Origin: an uncultured Clostridia bacterium
GTDB taxonomy: Bacteria; Bacillota; Clostridia; Christensenellales; Borkfalkiaceae
Assembly (NCBI GenBank): GCA_944328665.1
Contig: CALVHS010000035.1
Coordinates: 19,025-83,024, forward strand
DNA length: 64,000 nucleotides
Direction of reading: 5' to 3'
The notes below the pieces were generated by a model. The model saw nothing but the letters and a program-made list of their open reading frames with translations, did not search any database and was not told where the DNA came from. A program made the translations under genes and the position numbers. This document shows, one piece after another, positions 53,588 to 62,597 of the stretch (its first letter is position 1; each line of letters begins with the position of its first letter).

Positions 53588-54502
53588 TCATCCCTCCAGG
53601 CGGCGCATCCCGTCGGCGGCCGTGCGCCTTTCTCTCCGACAGGACGCCGCATTGTACGCCGTGCCGCCGCCCGCCAAAAGCAGCGTACAGGCGAGATCGG
53701 CGCAGAGGACGGCAGTCCCCTTTCCTCCCGCGAACGCGGAGGAAAGCGCCTGCGCGAACCCGCCCGCGGCGCGCCCGTCCATATAGACGCCGAAAGCGAG
53801 CGCCGCCAGAGAGAACAGGAGCGACGCCGCCCCGCAAAAGGCGACGGCGAACGCCGTGCTCTTGCCGCCGAATTTGCGGTATAGATAATAGGAAAAGAGC
53901 GCCCCGACGGCGGCGCCGAGGGCGCCGAACCCCCACCAAGCATACGTCAATACGCACACCGCCCCGCCGAACAGCGCGCCCAAAACGCCGCCGAGAGCGC
54001 CGAGCGCCTTTTTATCCGGCAGCGCGGCTTTTTCCGCGTCCTTCCGCCTTGCGCCGGCGAGCGCACGCGCAAAGCACGCCTCGTGTACGGCAAAGGGGAT
54101 ATCCGATTCCGTCGCCAGGATCCCCTTCCCTTCCAGCGGCTGCCCGCAATAAGGGCAGACGTCCGCACCCGCAAACCCCTCTTTGGCGAGGAAAGCGGCT
54201 ATCTTTCCGATGATGTCCTCCGCGCGCGCAAAGACTTCTCTCGTGAACTTCGGGCAGACCATCAGGCCGATCTTGACCACCCCGAAATTGGCGATGTTCA
54301 ACTTTTGTTTGGAGGCTTCGAGATATTTTTCCAACTTTTTCTGCTTTTCGGAGACGTCCGTGACGACGGTCACGAGGCAGCGCGGATTCCCGACGGGCGT
54401 ATAGCGGACGTGGATATAATAGCCGTGCATGACGCCGTACACGCAATGCCTGCCCTCCGTCAGCGCATATCTGCGGGCAAGATCCCTCTTCTTAAAATTC
54501 AT
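53588..54502 (-). CDS. Hypothetical membrane protein with zinc ribbon
   Basis: 304 residues. Residues about 1-110 look soluble, then CPYCGQPL...HEACFAR is a C-x2-C plus H/C zinc-binding pattern (about 120-150), then four or so transmembrane helices. No family recognised. It overlaps the 3' end of dinB by 11 bp and precedes the amidohydrolase, so it belongs to the RNase J operon. Confidence 0.65.
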   Translation of the reverse strand: MNFKKRDLARRYALTEGRHCVYGVMHGYYIHVRYTPVGNPRCLVTVVTDVSEKQKKLEKYLEASKQKLNIANFGVVKIGLMVCPKFTREVFARAEDIIGKIAAFLAKEGFAGADVCPYCGQPLEGKGILATESDIPFAVHEACFARALAGARRKDAEKAALPDKKALGALGGVLGALFGGAVCVLTYAWWGFGALGAAVGALFSYYLYRKFGGKSTAFAVAFCGAASLLFSLAALAFGVYMDGRAAGGFAQALSSAFAGGKGTAVLCADLACTLLLAGGGTAYNAASCRRERRTAADGMRRLEG

Positions 54503-55799
54503 CCGTACCTCCTTCCTCCTCCGCGGGCAGCCGTTCCGGCTCCCCCTCGTCCTGCGAGGCGACTTCGCCGTCCACGCCGCCCGGACGCACGAGCCTCTCC
54601 CCGCGCACGTCCATCGTCAGGGCGGAACGGTCTTCGTACATGATCCCCCGCTGAATGGTGGCGTAGCCGTATTTTTCGCGGATCTTTCCGACGGCGCGCT
54701 CGGCGCGCTCTTTCTTGTCGTACTCCCCCGCCAGGTCGTCGATGCTCATCTGGCCCACTCCCCTGTCGAAGCCGGAGACGGTCACGCCCAGCCCGCGCAC
54801 CGCCCGCCGCGCCTTATACATGCTCTTAAACAGGGAAAACGCCGCCTCGGCGATCTCGCCGCACAGCGCCGTCGAGCGCACCTTCTTTTGAAAGGAATAA
54901 TTGGCGAGCTCCTTGTCGCGCACCCAAAGATGCACGGTATCCGCCCTGCCCAACCCCGCGCTCCGCACCCGCGAAGCGACGCTTTCGCTCAGAACATAAA
55001 GGAGCCGTTTGACGTCCGCATAGTCGTAGATATCCTCGCGATAGGTCACGGAATTGCCCACCGATTTTAGGTCGGCGCCCTCGTTCATGCCGCGCACGGG
55101 GGAGGCGTCCTCCCCGCGCGCATAGGCGGACAAGGTCTCTCCCCATTTACCGAGATAGCGCGCGAGAAAGTCCGGTTCCGCCGCCGCAAGCTGGCCGATC
55201 GTCACGATGCCGACCGCGGAGAGCTTTTTCGCCGTCGCTTTGCCCACGAACAGCAGATCGGACACGGGCAGCGGCCAAACTTTTTCGCGGAAGTTTTCGC
55301 GGCTCACCGCCGTGACCGCGTCCGGCTTTTTTAGGTCGCTCGCCAGCTTGGCAAAGACTTTGTTGAAACTGACGCCGACGGAGACGGTCAGCCCCTGTTC
55401 CCTGCGCACCTCGCCGCGGATGCACTCGGCGATCTCCTCCCCGCTGCCGAAGATCTTGCTGTGCGTCACATCCAGCCAGCATTCGTCTATGCCGAACGGC
55501 TCGATAAGGTCGGTATAGCGGGCATAGAGATCGCGCACCGCGCGGGAAAAGCGCACATATTCCGAAAAACGTGCGGGGCGGATGATCAGCCCCGGGCACT
55601 TGCGCTGCGCCTCCCAGATGACGTCCCCCGTCTTGACGCCGAACTTCTTCGCCTCCTCGCTTTTGGCAAGGACGATGCCGTGCCGCGCCTCTTTGTCGCC
55701 GCACACGGCGATCGGCTTGCCTTCCAGTTCGGGGAAGAGCTTTTTTTCCACCGCGGCATAAAAATTGTTCAGATCGGAGTGTAAGATCGTCCTGTCCAT
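54492..55799 (-). CDS. dinB: DNA polymerase IV (Y-family)
   Basis: Translesion polymerase, 435 residues from ATG 55799 (SD region at the U32 stop; gap 1 nt). Catalytic carboxylates in ILHSDLNNFYAAVE and DLIEPFGIDECWLDVTH, then a helix-hairpin region FVGKATAKKLSAVGI and a C-terminal little-finger domain. The C-terminal tail is Glu-rich. Lies in a tRNA-modification operon rather than an SOS cluster; no LexA box seen here. Confidence 0.95.
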   Translation of the reverse strand: MDRTILHSDLNNFYAAVEKKLFPELEGKPIAVCGDKEARHGIVLAKSEEAKKFGVKTGDVIWEAQRKCPGLIIRPARFSEYVRFSRAVRDLYARYTDLIEPFGIDECWLDVTHSKIFGSGEEIAECIRGEVRREQGLTVSVGVSFNKVFAKLASDLKKPDAVTAVSRENFREKVWPLPVSDLLFVGKATAKKLSAVGIVTIGQLAAAEPDFLARYLGKWGETLSAYARGEDASPVRGMNEGADLKSVGNSVTYREDIYDYADVKRLLYVLSESVASRVRSAGLGRADTVHLWVRDKELANYSFQKKVRSTALCGEIAEAAFSLFKSMYKARRAVRGLGVTVSGFDRGVGQMSIDDLAGEYDKKERAERAVGKIREKYGYATIQRGIMYEDRSALTMDVRGERLVRPGGVDGEVASQDEGEPERLPAEEEGGTDEF

Positions 55800-55800
55800 A

Positions 55801-57003
55801 TCACGCCTTGCGCAAGATGTCGCCCGCGCACAATTCGTACGGGCAAAAGACGCGCAGCCTCTGCTGCACGAGTTTGGCGTCCGCCACGCTCTCGCCGTCC
55901 TCCCCGCGCATCTCCTCGACGGCAAAGCGCGCGCCGAAAGAGGAGAACGGCGACAAGATCTCCAGCTCGTCCCCGAGGCGGAAGCGGTTGCGCATCTCCA
56001 CGAGCGCCGCCCCTCCCGCGGGCGCCCCTTCCAGCACGTTCGCCGCATAGACGCGCGTACCCGCCGTCTGCGAATCGGCGTGATTCACCGTCTCCGCATT
56101 CTCGCCGAACGCATACGCCTGCGTATACGCGCGGTGCGCCGCCGTATCCAGCTCGCGCGCCGCCTCTGCCCCGTCCATGCGCCCGTCCAAAAGCCTGCGG
56201 TAGACGTTGACGACGGTGGCGACGTAATAGGCGCTCTTCATGCGCCCCTCGATCTTGAAAGAGTCCACGCCCGCCGCCGAAAGTTCCGCAAGACAGGCGG
56301 ACATATTCAAGTCTTTGCTGTTGAGAAAATAGGTGCCCCGCCCGTCCTCTTCGGCGAAGATCTCCCCCTCCTTTCCCTCGGCGCGCAAAAAGTATTTCCA
56401 GCGGCAAGCCTGCACGCACTCGCCGCGGTTAGAATCTCTCCCCGCAAGATAATTGCTCAAAAGGCACCTGCCGCTGTACGAGATGCACATCGCGCCGTGC
56501 ACGAACGCTTCCAGTTCCAGCCCGGGGCAGTATTCCCGGATCTCGGCGATCTCCGCGAGGGAAAGTTCGCGCGCAAGTACGACGCGCGCCGCACCCTGTT
56601 CCTGCCAAAATCTTGCCGCGAATTTGTTGGTCGTGTTCGCCTGGGTGGAGATGTGCAGCGGCAGATCCGGCGCCGCCTTTCGGGCGACGGAAAACGCGCC
56701 CGCGTCCGTCACCAGCGCCGCGTCCGCTTTGATCGACTGCAGGTACGCGAAGTACTCTGCAAACCGCGGAAAATCTCCGTTCTTGGCAAAGATATTCGCC
56801 GCAACATACACTTTTTTGCCGCGGGCATGCGCGTATTCCACCGCGCGCCTGAGTTCTTCACCGTCAAAATTATCCGAAAAAGAGCGGAGAGAAAATTCCT
56901 TTCCGCCCAAATATACGGCGTCCGCACCGAAATACAGCGCCGTCTTTAATTTTTCGAAATTTCCCGCGGGCGCGAGCAGTTCCGCCCTTTTTCCCTTTCC
57001 CAT
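55801..57003 (-). CDS. Peptidase U32 family protein (TrhP-like)
   Basis: 400 residues from ATG 57003. Start LLAPAGNFEKLKTALYFGADAVYLG and the U32 signature EAFVHGAMCISYSGRCLLSNYLAGRDSNRGECVQACRW are explicit. Modern work assigns bacterial U32 enzymes next to YrrM/TrmR to hydroxylation of U34 in tRNA (TrhP), not to proteolysis. It lies directly after the methyltransferase (58-bp overlap) and before dinB. Confidence 0.9.
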   Translation of the reverse strand: MGKGKRAELLAPAGNFEKLKTALYFGADAVYLGGKEFSLRSFSDNFDGEELRRAVEYAHARGKKVYVAANIFAKNGDFPRFAEYFAYLQSIKADAALVTDAGAFSVARKAAPDLPLHISTQANTTNKFAARFWQEQGAARVVLARELSLAEIAEIREYCPGLELEAFVHGAMCISYSGRCLLSNYLAGRDSNRGECVQACRWKYFLRAEGKEGEIFAEEDGRGTYFLNSKDLNMSACLAELSAAGVDSFKIEGRMKSAYYVATVVNVYRRLLDGRMDGAEAARELDTAAHRAYTQAYAFGENAETVNHADSQTAGTRVYAANVLEGAPAGGAALVEMRNRFRLGDELEILSPFSSFGARFAVEEMRGEDGESVADAKLVQQRLRVFCPYELCAGDILRKA

Positions 57004-57638
57004 TCGGTATCCTGCCTCTCCTTTACGCTGACGGCAACGCCCTCCCCGATCGGGAGCACGCTCGTCAGAAATCCGCTCTCCTCCGCCGTCACCGCCGCGA
57101 GATATTCGCGGATATGCCCGACGAGGGCGCGGCGTTTCGGCGGTACGGGCACGCGCCCGTCCACCCAGCCGTACAGCAGGACGTCGTCGGCAATGAGGAC
57201 GCCGCCGCCCCGCAAAAGCCGCGCGATCTCTGGCAAATAACGGACATATTGCACCTTCGGCCCGTCCAAAAAGACGAGATCGAACGAGCCGTCCAGCGCG
57301 GGCAGCACGTCCGCCGCGTCGCCGAGGATGCAGCGCGCGCGCCCGGAAAAGCCGAGCGACGCAAAATTTTCCCTCGCCTGCCGGCAGCGCCCCTCGTCGA
57401 TCTCCACCGTCGTCAGCCGCGCCCGCGGCGCTTCGGCGAGCATCGCCGCGCCCGAAAGCCCTTCCGCGGTGCCGATCTCCAGGATCTTTTCCGGATCGAG
57501 CGCCCGTACGGCCGCGAGAAGAAAACCGAGCACTTCGTCCGCGCATACGGGATCGCGCCTGTCTTTCAGAGCCTGCCGCATCGCGAGGATGCGCTCCCCT
57601 GCCGGCGTACGCAGGAGGGGGCGGAGACAGTCCGTCAT
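56946..57638 (-). CDS. trmR: SAM-dependent O-methyltransferase (TrmR/YrrM-like)
   Basis: 230 residues. SAM-binding LEIGTAEGLSGAAML, VEIDEGRC, and the catalytic FLDGPKVQYV with later IADDVLLYGWV, as in the COMT-like YrrM group. In Bacillus TrmR methylates 5-hydroxyuridine at tRNA wobble position 34, using the product of TrhP. The ATG overlaps the rnj stop (ATGA). A general catechol-type methyltransferase is the alternative. Confidence 0.85.
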   Translation of the reverse strand: MTDCLRPLLRTPAGERILAMRQALKDRRDPVCADEVLGFLLAAVRALDPEKILEIGTAEGLSGAAMLAEAPRARLTTVEIDEGRCRQARENFASLGFSGRARCILGDAADVLPALDGSFDLVFLDGPKVQYVRYLPEIARLLRGGGVLIADDVLLYGWVDGRVPVPPKRRALVGHIREYLAAVTAEESGFLTSVLPIGEGVAVSVKERQDTEWEREKGRNCSRPREISKN

Positions 57639-59518
57639 ACCCGCGTGATGAGCGCCATGATGACGGGGTTCTGCTTCGTCTTTTTATAGATGAAATTCTT
57701 GACCGCCTTTTTTATCGCCGCCGTGAGTTCCGTATTGTTCACGTCCGCGCGCACATCCGTCTGCTCGGCGCAATGCACGACGATCTGGCGGATCTCCGCA
57801 ATGTAGTCGGCGTTCTCCGGCATGACGAAGCCTCGGTTGACCACGACGGGCTCGCTCAAAAGGTCGCCGCTGCGCTCGGAAACGCAGGCGGAGATGACGA
57901 AGATGCCGTCCTCGGAGAGGTGCTTCCTGTCCTTCATCACCACGCTGTTTTCCCTGTCCTCGAGGCTCGCCCCGTCCACGAGGCGCGAACCGGACGAGAC
58001 GCTTTCCCCGAACTGGATACCCGTCTTGGACAGTTCCACGCAGTTGCCGATGTCGGGCAGGAGGATGTCGTTTTCGCTCATGCCCAGTTCCACCGCCAGG
58101 CGGGCATGCCTTTTGAGATGCCTGTATTCCCCGTGCACGGGGATAAAAAATTCGGGGTCGAGCAAGGAATGGAGGATCTTCAGTTCTTCCTGACAAGCGT
58201 GCCCGGAGACATGGATCTTTTCCAGCGTCTCATAGACGACGTTCGCCCCCTTCCTGTACAAATTGTTGATGACGCGGTAGATCATCTTCTCGTTGCCCGG
58301 GATGGGGCTCGCCGAGATGATGATGGTATCGTTGGCGCCGATCGTCACTTTGTTGAATTCCCCCGCCGCCATGCGCGTCAGCGCGCTCATCGGCTCGCCC
58401 TGGCTGCCCGTGGAGATGATGACGATCTCCCTGTCAAAATAATTTTTCGCCTTCTCCACATCGATGAGCACTCCTTCCGGGATGGAAAGCTCGCCGATCT
58501 TGCTCGCTGCGTCCACGACGTTGAGCATGCTCCTCCCGGACAAAGCGACCTTGCGCCTGTATTTGACGGCGAGGTCGACGATCTGCTGCACGCGGTGCAC
58601 GTTGGAGGCAAAGGTGGCGACGATGATGCGCCTGTCCGTATTTTCAGAAAAGAGATGATCGAGGGTGGTACCCACGACCGTCTCGCTCATCGTATAGCCG
58701 GGGCGCTCGACGTTGGTCGACTCGCACAAAAGCAGTTTGACCCCCTCTCTGCCGATCTCGGCGATGCGGGACAGGTCGATGGGCTTGCCCGCGACGGGAG
58801 TCAGGTCGATCTTGAAGTCGCCGCTGTGGAAGATCCTGCCCTGCGGCGTATCGACGGAAAGGGCGACCGCCCCCGCGATCGAATGGTTGACGTTGACAAA
58901 TTCCACCCCGAAGCAGCCCAGCTTGATCTTGTCGCCCGGCTTGACGCAGATGAGGTGCGCCTTGTTGATGCGCATCTCGCGCAGCTTGTTGTCCGCCAGC
59001 GCCAGCGTCAGCTTCGTCGCGTAGACGGGCGCCTGGATCTCTTTCAGCAAATAGGCGATGCCGCCCACGTGATCCTCGTGGCCGTGCGTGATAAGGATGC
59101 CGCGCACCTTGTTTTTGTTCTGCACGAGATAGCTGATGTCGGGGATGACGAGGTCTATGCCCGGCAATTCTTCGTCCGGAAAGGTCAGCCCCGCGTCGAT
59201 GACGATGATATCGTTGCCGTATTCGACGGCGGTCATGTTCTTGCCTATCTCTCCGACGCCGCCGAGGAACATGATCTTGACGGGATTGCGGCTGCGCCTC
59301 CCCCCTTTCTTGTTCTCGCGGGCGGCATCCGCCTGCTTTTTCGCCGCGGCGATCTCCGCACGGCGCTGTTCCGTCTTTTTCTCGCGGCGGTCGGACTGCC
59401 CTGTCCTTTCGCGCGCGGCCGCTTCTTTCGCATTTCCGAGGAAACGGGGCGCGACATGCCCTCCGTCGTTCTTTTTTGCCTGCGGCGCTCTGCCGCGGGC
59501 GCTCTGTCTTTGATCCAC
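57635..59518 (-). CDS. rnj: Ribonuclease J with basic N-terminal extension
   Basis: 5'-exonuclease/endonuclease of the metallo-beta-lactamase class, 627 residues from GTG 59518 (SD AAGGAG, 6-nt gap). About 70 residues of K/R/A-rich, probably disordered, sequence precede the core. Core motifs: HGHEDHVGG, HSGDFKIDLTP, STNVERPGYT and VSGHACQEE. C-terminal extension typical of RNase J. First gene of the rnj-trmR-U32-dinB-... operon. Confidence 0.95.
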   Translation of the reverse strand: MDQRQSARGRAPQAKKNDGGHVAPRFLGNAKEAAARERTGQSDRREKKTEQRRAEIAAAKKQADAARENKKGGRRSRNPVKIMFLGGVGEIGKNMTAVEYGNDIIVIDAGLTFPDEELPGIDLVIPDISYLVQNKNKVRGILITHGHEDHVGGIAYLLKEIQAPVYATKLTLALADNKLREMRINKAHLICVKPGDKIKLGCFGVEFVNVNHSIAGAVALSVDTPQGRIFHSGDFKIDLTPVAGKPIDLSRIAEIGREGVKLLLCESTNVERPGYTMSETVVGTTLDHLFSENTDRRIIVATFASNVHRVQQIVDLAVKYRRKVALSGRSMLNVVDAASKIGELSIPEGVLIDVEKAKNYFDREIVIISTGSQGEPMSALTRMAAGEFNKVTIGANDTIIISASPIPGNEKMIYRVINNLYRKGANVVYETLEKIHVSGHACQEELKILHSLLDPEFFIPVHGEYRHLKRHARLAVELGMSENDILLPDIGNCVELSKTGIQFGESVSSGSRLVDGASLEDRENSVVMKDRKHLSEDGIFVISACVSERSGDLLSEPVVVNRGFVMPENADYIAEIRQIVVHCAEQTDVRADVNNTELTAAIKKAVKNFIYKKTKQNPVIMALITRV

Positions 59519-59542
59519 AACACACTCCTTTTCGCACGCCGC

Positions 59543-59576
59543 CAAAAACAAAAGGCTGAAAAGAAGCTCAGCCTTT
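59543..59576 (-). terminator. Terminator in the rnj leader
   Basis: Minus-strand stem AAAGGCTGA/TCAGCCTTT with a 7-nt loop, followed by TTTTGTTTTT. It lies between the coiled-coil gene and rnj. Additional GC-rich hairpins lie at 59600-59640. Either it ends the upstream transcript or it attenuates rnj. Confidence 0.75.
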
Positions 59577-59671
59577 CGTAAAACTCACTCTTCCCGCTCC
59601 TGCGGGGCGGCGCATACGAGGCGGCTTTTCCGCCGCCGACTGTTTATTTTATCGGACGAACCGTCCGTATA

Positions 59672-61222
59672 CTATCTTTTTCGGTTGCTCGCGATGCGCA
59701 TCGCGAGATCTTCCACCTGCTTTTTGGAGAGGGCGTCCGGGTTTTCGTCCGTGAGGCTGACGCTGCGGTGTACGACCCGCAGCGGCTGACGGGTCTGCTC
59801 CACGCGGTTATCCTTCGCGGAAACGGCGGGACGCAGCGAGCGCGCCTTCGGGGCGGGACGACCGTCCGCAGGCAGGGGCATCCCCTCCTTTTTTTCTGCC
59901 CGGACGGGCTGCTGCGTCGGCTTGGCCGACAGCTCGCGTATGGCGGCAAGGATGACGTCCGTATCCGCGCCCGCCGCCGCGGGCGCGCTTTCCGCCGCGG
60001 GAGAAAGATCGACGAACCCCGCCAGGTCGAAGGTCATCAACCGCCTTTTGAGCGCCGCATACGCGGCGACCTGCTCCTCCGTCGGCCCGCTTTCCCCGCA
60101 GGCCGCCCCGATCTCCGCCATCTCGGAGAGGATCGTCCTGTCCTTCTCCCTGCGGGAAACGTCCGAAAACAGCGTGTTTTTGGTGCGCAGGACGCGCACC
60201 GCCACATCCTCTCCCGCGGGAGCGGGCGCCTGTTCGAGCGCCGTGCAGGCGGCGATAAACGCCTTGCACGCCTCCTCCGAATAGGTCACGGGCAATTTGT
60301 TTGCGTGCACGGCGTCGTCTGCCGCGATGATCGCGGCAGAGCCGCTCACTTCCACGCTTTCGAGGCGCATGCCGAGCTCGTAGATCATCGCCTCCGCCCG
60401 CAGGGTGTTCCCGCCCGCCAGATAGCGATCTGCCGTCCTCTTGGCGCCGACCGCCGCCTGCAGGATATCGGGGATATGTTCATAAGAAAGATCCTCTCGG
60501 TAGTCGGCGACGGCGCTGTCCAACCGCCTGAATTCGGGCAGCCTGTGCACGTCGAGCGCCCCGCCGAGCAGGCGGTGCAACTCGTCGATCTTCCCTTCGA
60601 GAGCGGCGACGCGCTCGCCGGAGAAGGAAAAGCGCGCCTCTACCCGTTCGGCAAGCGCATCGTAATCGAAGGGCTGCAGCCCTTCGAGCTGTTTTGCCAA
60701 TTCGAACAAGGGCGCGAATTTTTCTTCCAGGGCGGAAAGGTCGGCGCGGCGGATCCCCTCGATCTTGCCGGCAAGATCTTCGTAGATCGCCATATCCTGT
60801 TTATAGGTATATTTCAGCTCCTGTAAGATCTCTTCCCGCAGCTTTTCGATATCCATCGAAAGCCCTGTATATACGCTTTCGATGGCGAGAGTATTGTCTC
60901 CGCGCATGAAGCCCGCCGCCGCGTTTTGCGAAAGTCCGCTCTCCATGCGCACGGGCGCGGCGGCGCGCTCCGCCCTTTTCGGCGCGCGCTCGGCGAGGAT
61001 GGCGTCCCGCTGCTTTTCCAGATCTTCCAGCATCCTCTCGACGGAAGAGCGCTTATAACCGCCCACTTCGTCGGAATCCGGCTCTCCGTTGCCGCGGCGA
61101 AGCGCGGCGATCTCGTCCATCTCGGACAAGACGCCCCTCAATTCCGCGATATATTTTTCGGTCACGCGCAGGCGCTCCGCCTGCGGGATGCCGTTCTGCT
61201 TGTTTTGAAAGGGCTCGGACAT
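59672..61222 (-). CDS. Hypothetical coiled-coil protein (516 aa)
   Basis: No family recognised. No signal or membrane segment. Residues about 10-90 and 110-230 are helix-rich with heptad character (DIEKLREEILQELKYTYKQDMAIYEDLAGKIEGI..., EGKIDELHRLL), typical of a coiled-coil scaffold. The middle is Ala/Glu-rich and the C-terminus basic with a proline-rich segment. SD AAGGAGG. Candidate role in cell structure or division is inference only. Confidence 0.7.
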   Translation of the reverse strand: MSEPFQNKQNGIPQAERLRVTEKYIAELRGVLSEMDEIAALRRGNGEPDSDEVGGYKRSSVERMLEDLEKQRDAILAERAPKRAERAAAPVRMESGLSQNAAAGFMRGDNTLAIESVYTGLSMDIEKLREEILQELKYTYKQDMAIYEDLAGKIEGIRRADLSALEEKFAPLFELAKQLEGLQPFDYDALAERVEARFSFSGERVAALEGKIDELHRLLGGALDVHRLPEFRRLDSAVADYREDLSYEHIPDILQAAVGAKRTADRYLAGGNTLRAEAMIYELGMRLESVEVSGSAAIIAADDAVHANKLPVTYSEEACKAFIAACTALEQAPAPAGEDVAVRVLRTKNTLFSDVSRREKDRTILSEMAEIGAACGESGPTEEQVAAYAALKRRLMTFDLAGFVDLSPAAESAPAAAGADTDVILAAIRELSAKPTQQPVRAEKKEGMPLPADGRPAPKARSLRPAVSAKDNRVEQTRQPLRVVHRSVSLTDENPDALSKKQVEDLAMRIASNRKR

Positions 61223-61281
61223 GACGCCTCCTTCTCATACCGCCCCGCATAAAAGCGGATATACAGTATATTCCGTATAAT

Positions 61282-61310
61282 ATTGTACTATATTTTGGGA
61301 AAAAAGTAAA
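61282..61310 (-). promoter_or_regulatory. Promoter of the coiled-coil gene
   Basis: Minus-strand TTTACT (61310-61305), 17-bp spacer, TACAAT (61287-61282). Confidence 0.5.
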
Positions 61311-61402
61311 ATCTTTGCCCGCGCATTTTCCGGCATTCGCCAAAAGTTTTCCGCAAAAAAACAAAAAATCCGCCGTAACCGGCCATTTCCACGGGCAAAC
61401 AC

Positions 61403-61431
61403 TTGTCAAACGCGGCGGATTATTATATAAT
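61403..61431 (+). promoter_or_regulatory. serC-serA promoter
   Basis: TTGTCA (61403-61408), 17-bp spacer, perfect TATAAT (61426-61431). Leader of about 65 nt. Confidence 0.8.
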
Positions 61432-61502
61432 AAACAGGTATAAATAATACGGAGCGCGAATCTTTATGCAAGCTCGCGGCCCGAAAGAAGGAGATACGGA
61501 TC

Positions 61503-62576
61503 ATGAGAGTTTACAACTTTTCGGCAGGCCCTTCCATGCTCCCCCTCGAAGTTTTGGAGGAAGCACAGAGAGAGTTGCTCGATTTTCAGGGAACGGGCAT
61601 GAGCGTCACGGAGATCAGCCACAGGGACAAAGCCTTTTCCGCGATCGTGGAAGAAGCGGAAGCGCTGCTGCGCGAACTGATGAACATCCCCGAAAATTAC
61701 TGTGTGCTCTTCGTTCAGGGCGGCGCGAGCCAGCAGTTCGCCGCCGTGCCCCTCAACCTCATGCATACGGGCAAGGCCGACTATATCGTCACGGGCAACT
61801 TCTCCAAAAAGGCATGGCAGGAAGGCAAGATCTACGGGGACGCGCGCAAGATCGCCTCTTCCGAGGATAAAAACTTCACTTACATCCCCGACGTGGACAA
61901 GATCGCCTACAACGCGGACTCCGACTATGTGCATATCTGCTCGAACAATACCATCTTCGGCACGCGCTATATCAAATTCCCCGCGACGGACAAGCCGCTC
62001 GTCTGCGACATGAGTTCGGAGATCCTCTCACGCGAGATCGACGTGACAAAGTTCGGCGTCATCTATGCGGGCGCACAGAAAAACCTTGCCCCCGCGGGCG
62101 TGACCATCGTCATCGCGCGCAAAGACCTCATCGAAGATCCCCTGCCCGTCTGCCCGACCATGCTCAAATGGAAGACGCAGGCAGAAAACGGCTCCCTCTA
62201 CAACACGCCCCCCTGCTTCTCCATCTATATGGCAGACCTCGTGCTGCGCTATCTCAAAAAGCTGGGCGGCATCAAGGCGATCAACGAGATCAACGAATAC
62301 AAGGCGGGGCTTTTATATGATTTTATCGACAATTCCAAGCTGTACACGAACGGCGTGGAAAAGGAGTACCGCTCCATCATGAACGTACCTTTCGTGACCG
62401 GTTCCAAAGAACTGGACGAAAAATTCGTCAAGGAAGCGAAGGCGGCGGGGCTCGTCTCCATCAAAGGGCACCGTTTGGTCGGCGGCATGCGCGCCTCCAT
62501 CTACAACGCGATGCCCGTCGAAGGCGTGCAGGCGCTCATCGGCTTCATGAAAAAATTCGAACTGGAAAACGCATAA
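61503..62576 (+). CDS. serC: Phosphoserine aminotransferase
   Basis: PLP enzyme of serine synthesis, 357 residues. N-terminal RVYNFSAGPSMLPLEVL, FVQGGASQQFAAVPLNL, and the PLP-lysine in YAGAQKNLAPAGVT match SerC. SD AAGGAG 7-8 nt before ATG. Followed by serA 21 bp later; serB is not present. Confidence 0.96.
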   Translation: MRVYNFSAGPSMLPLEVLEEAQRELLDFQGTGMSVTEISHRDKAFSAIVEEAEALLRELMNIPENYCVLFVQGGASQQFAAVPLNLMHTGKADYIVTGNFSKKAWQEGKIYGDARKIASSEDKNFTYIPDVDKIAYNADSDYVHICSNNTIFGTRYIKFPATDKPLVCDMSSEILSREIDVTKFGVIYAGAQKNLAPAGVTIVIARKDLIEDPLPVCPTMLKWKTQAENGSLYNTPPCFSIYMADLVLRYLKKLGGIKAINEINEYKAGLLYDFIDNSKLYTNGVEKEYRSIMNVPFVTGSKELDEKFVKEAKAAGLVSIKGHRLVGGMRASIYNAMPVEGVQALIGFMKKFELENA

Positions 62577-62597
62577 TCGGCGGAAGGAGAAAGACAA

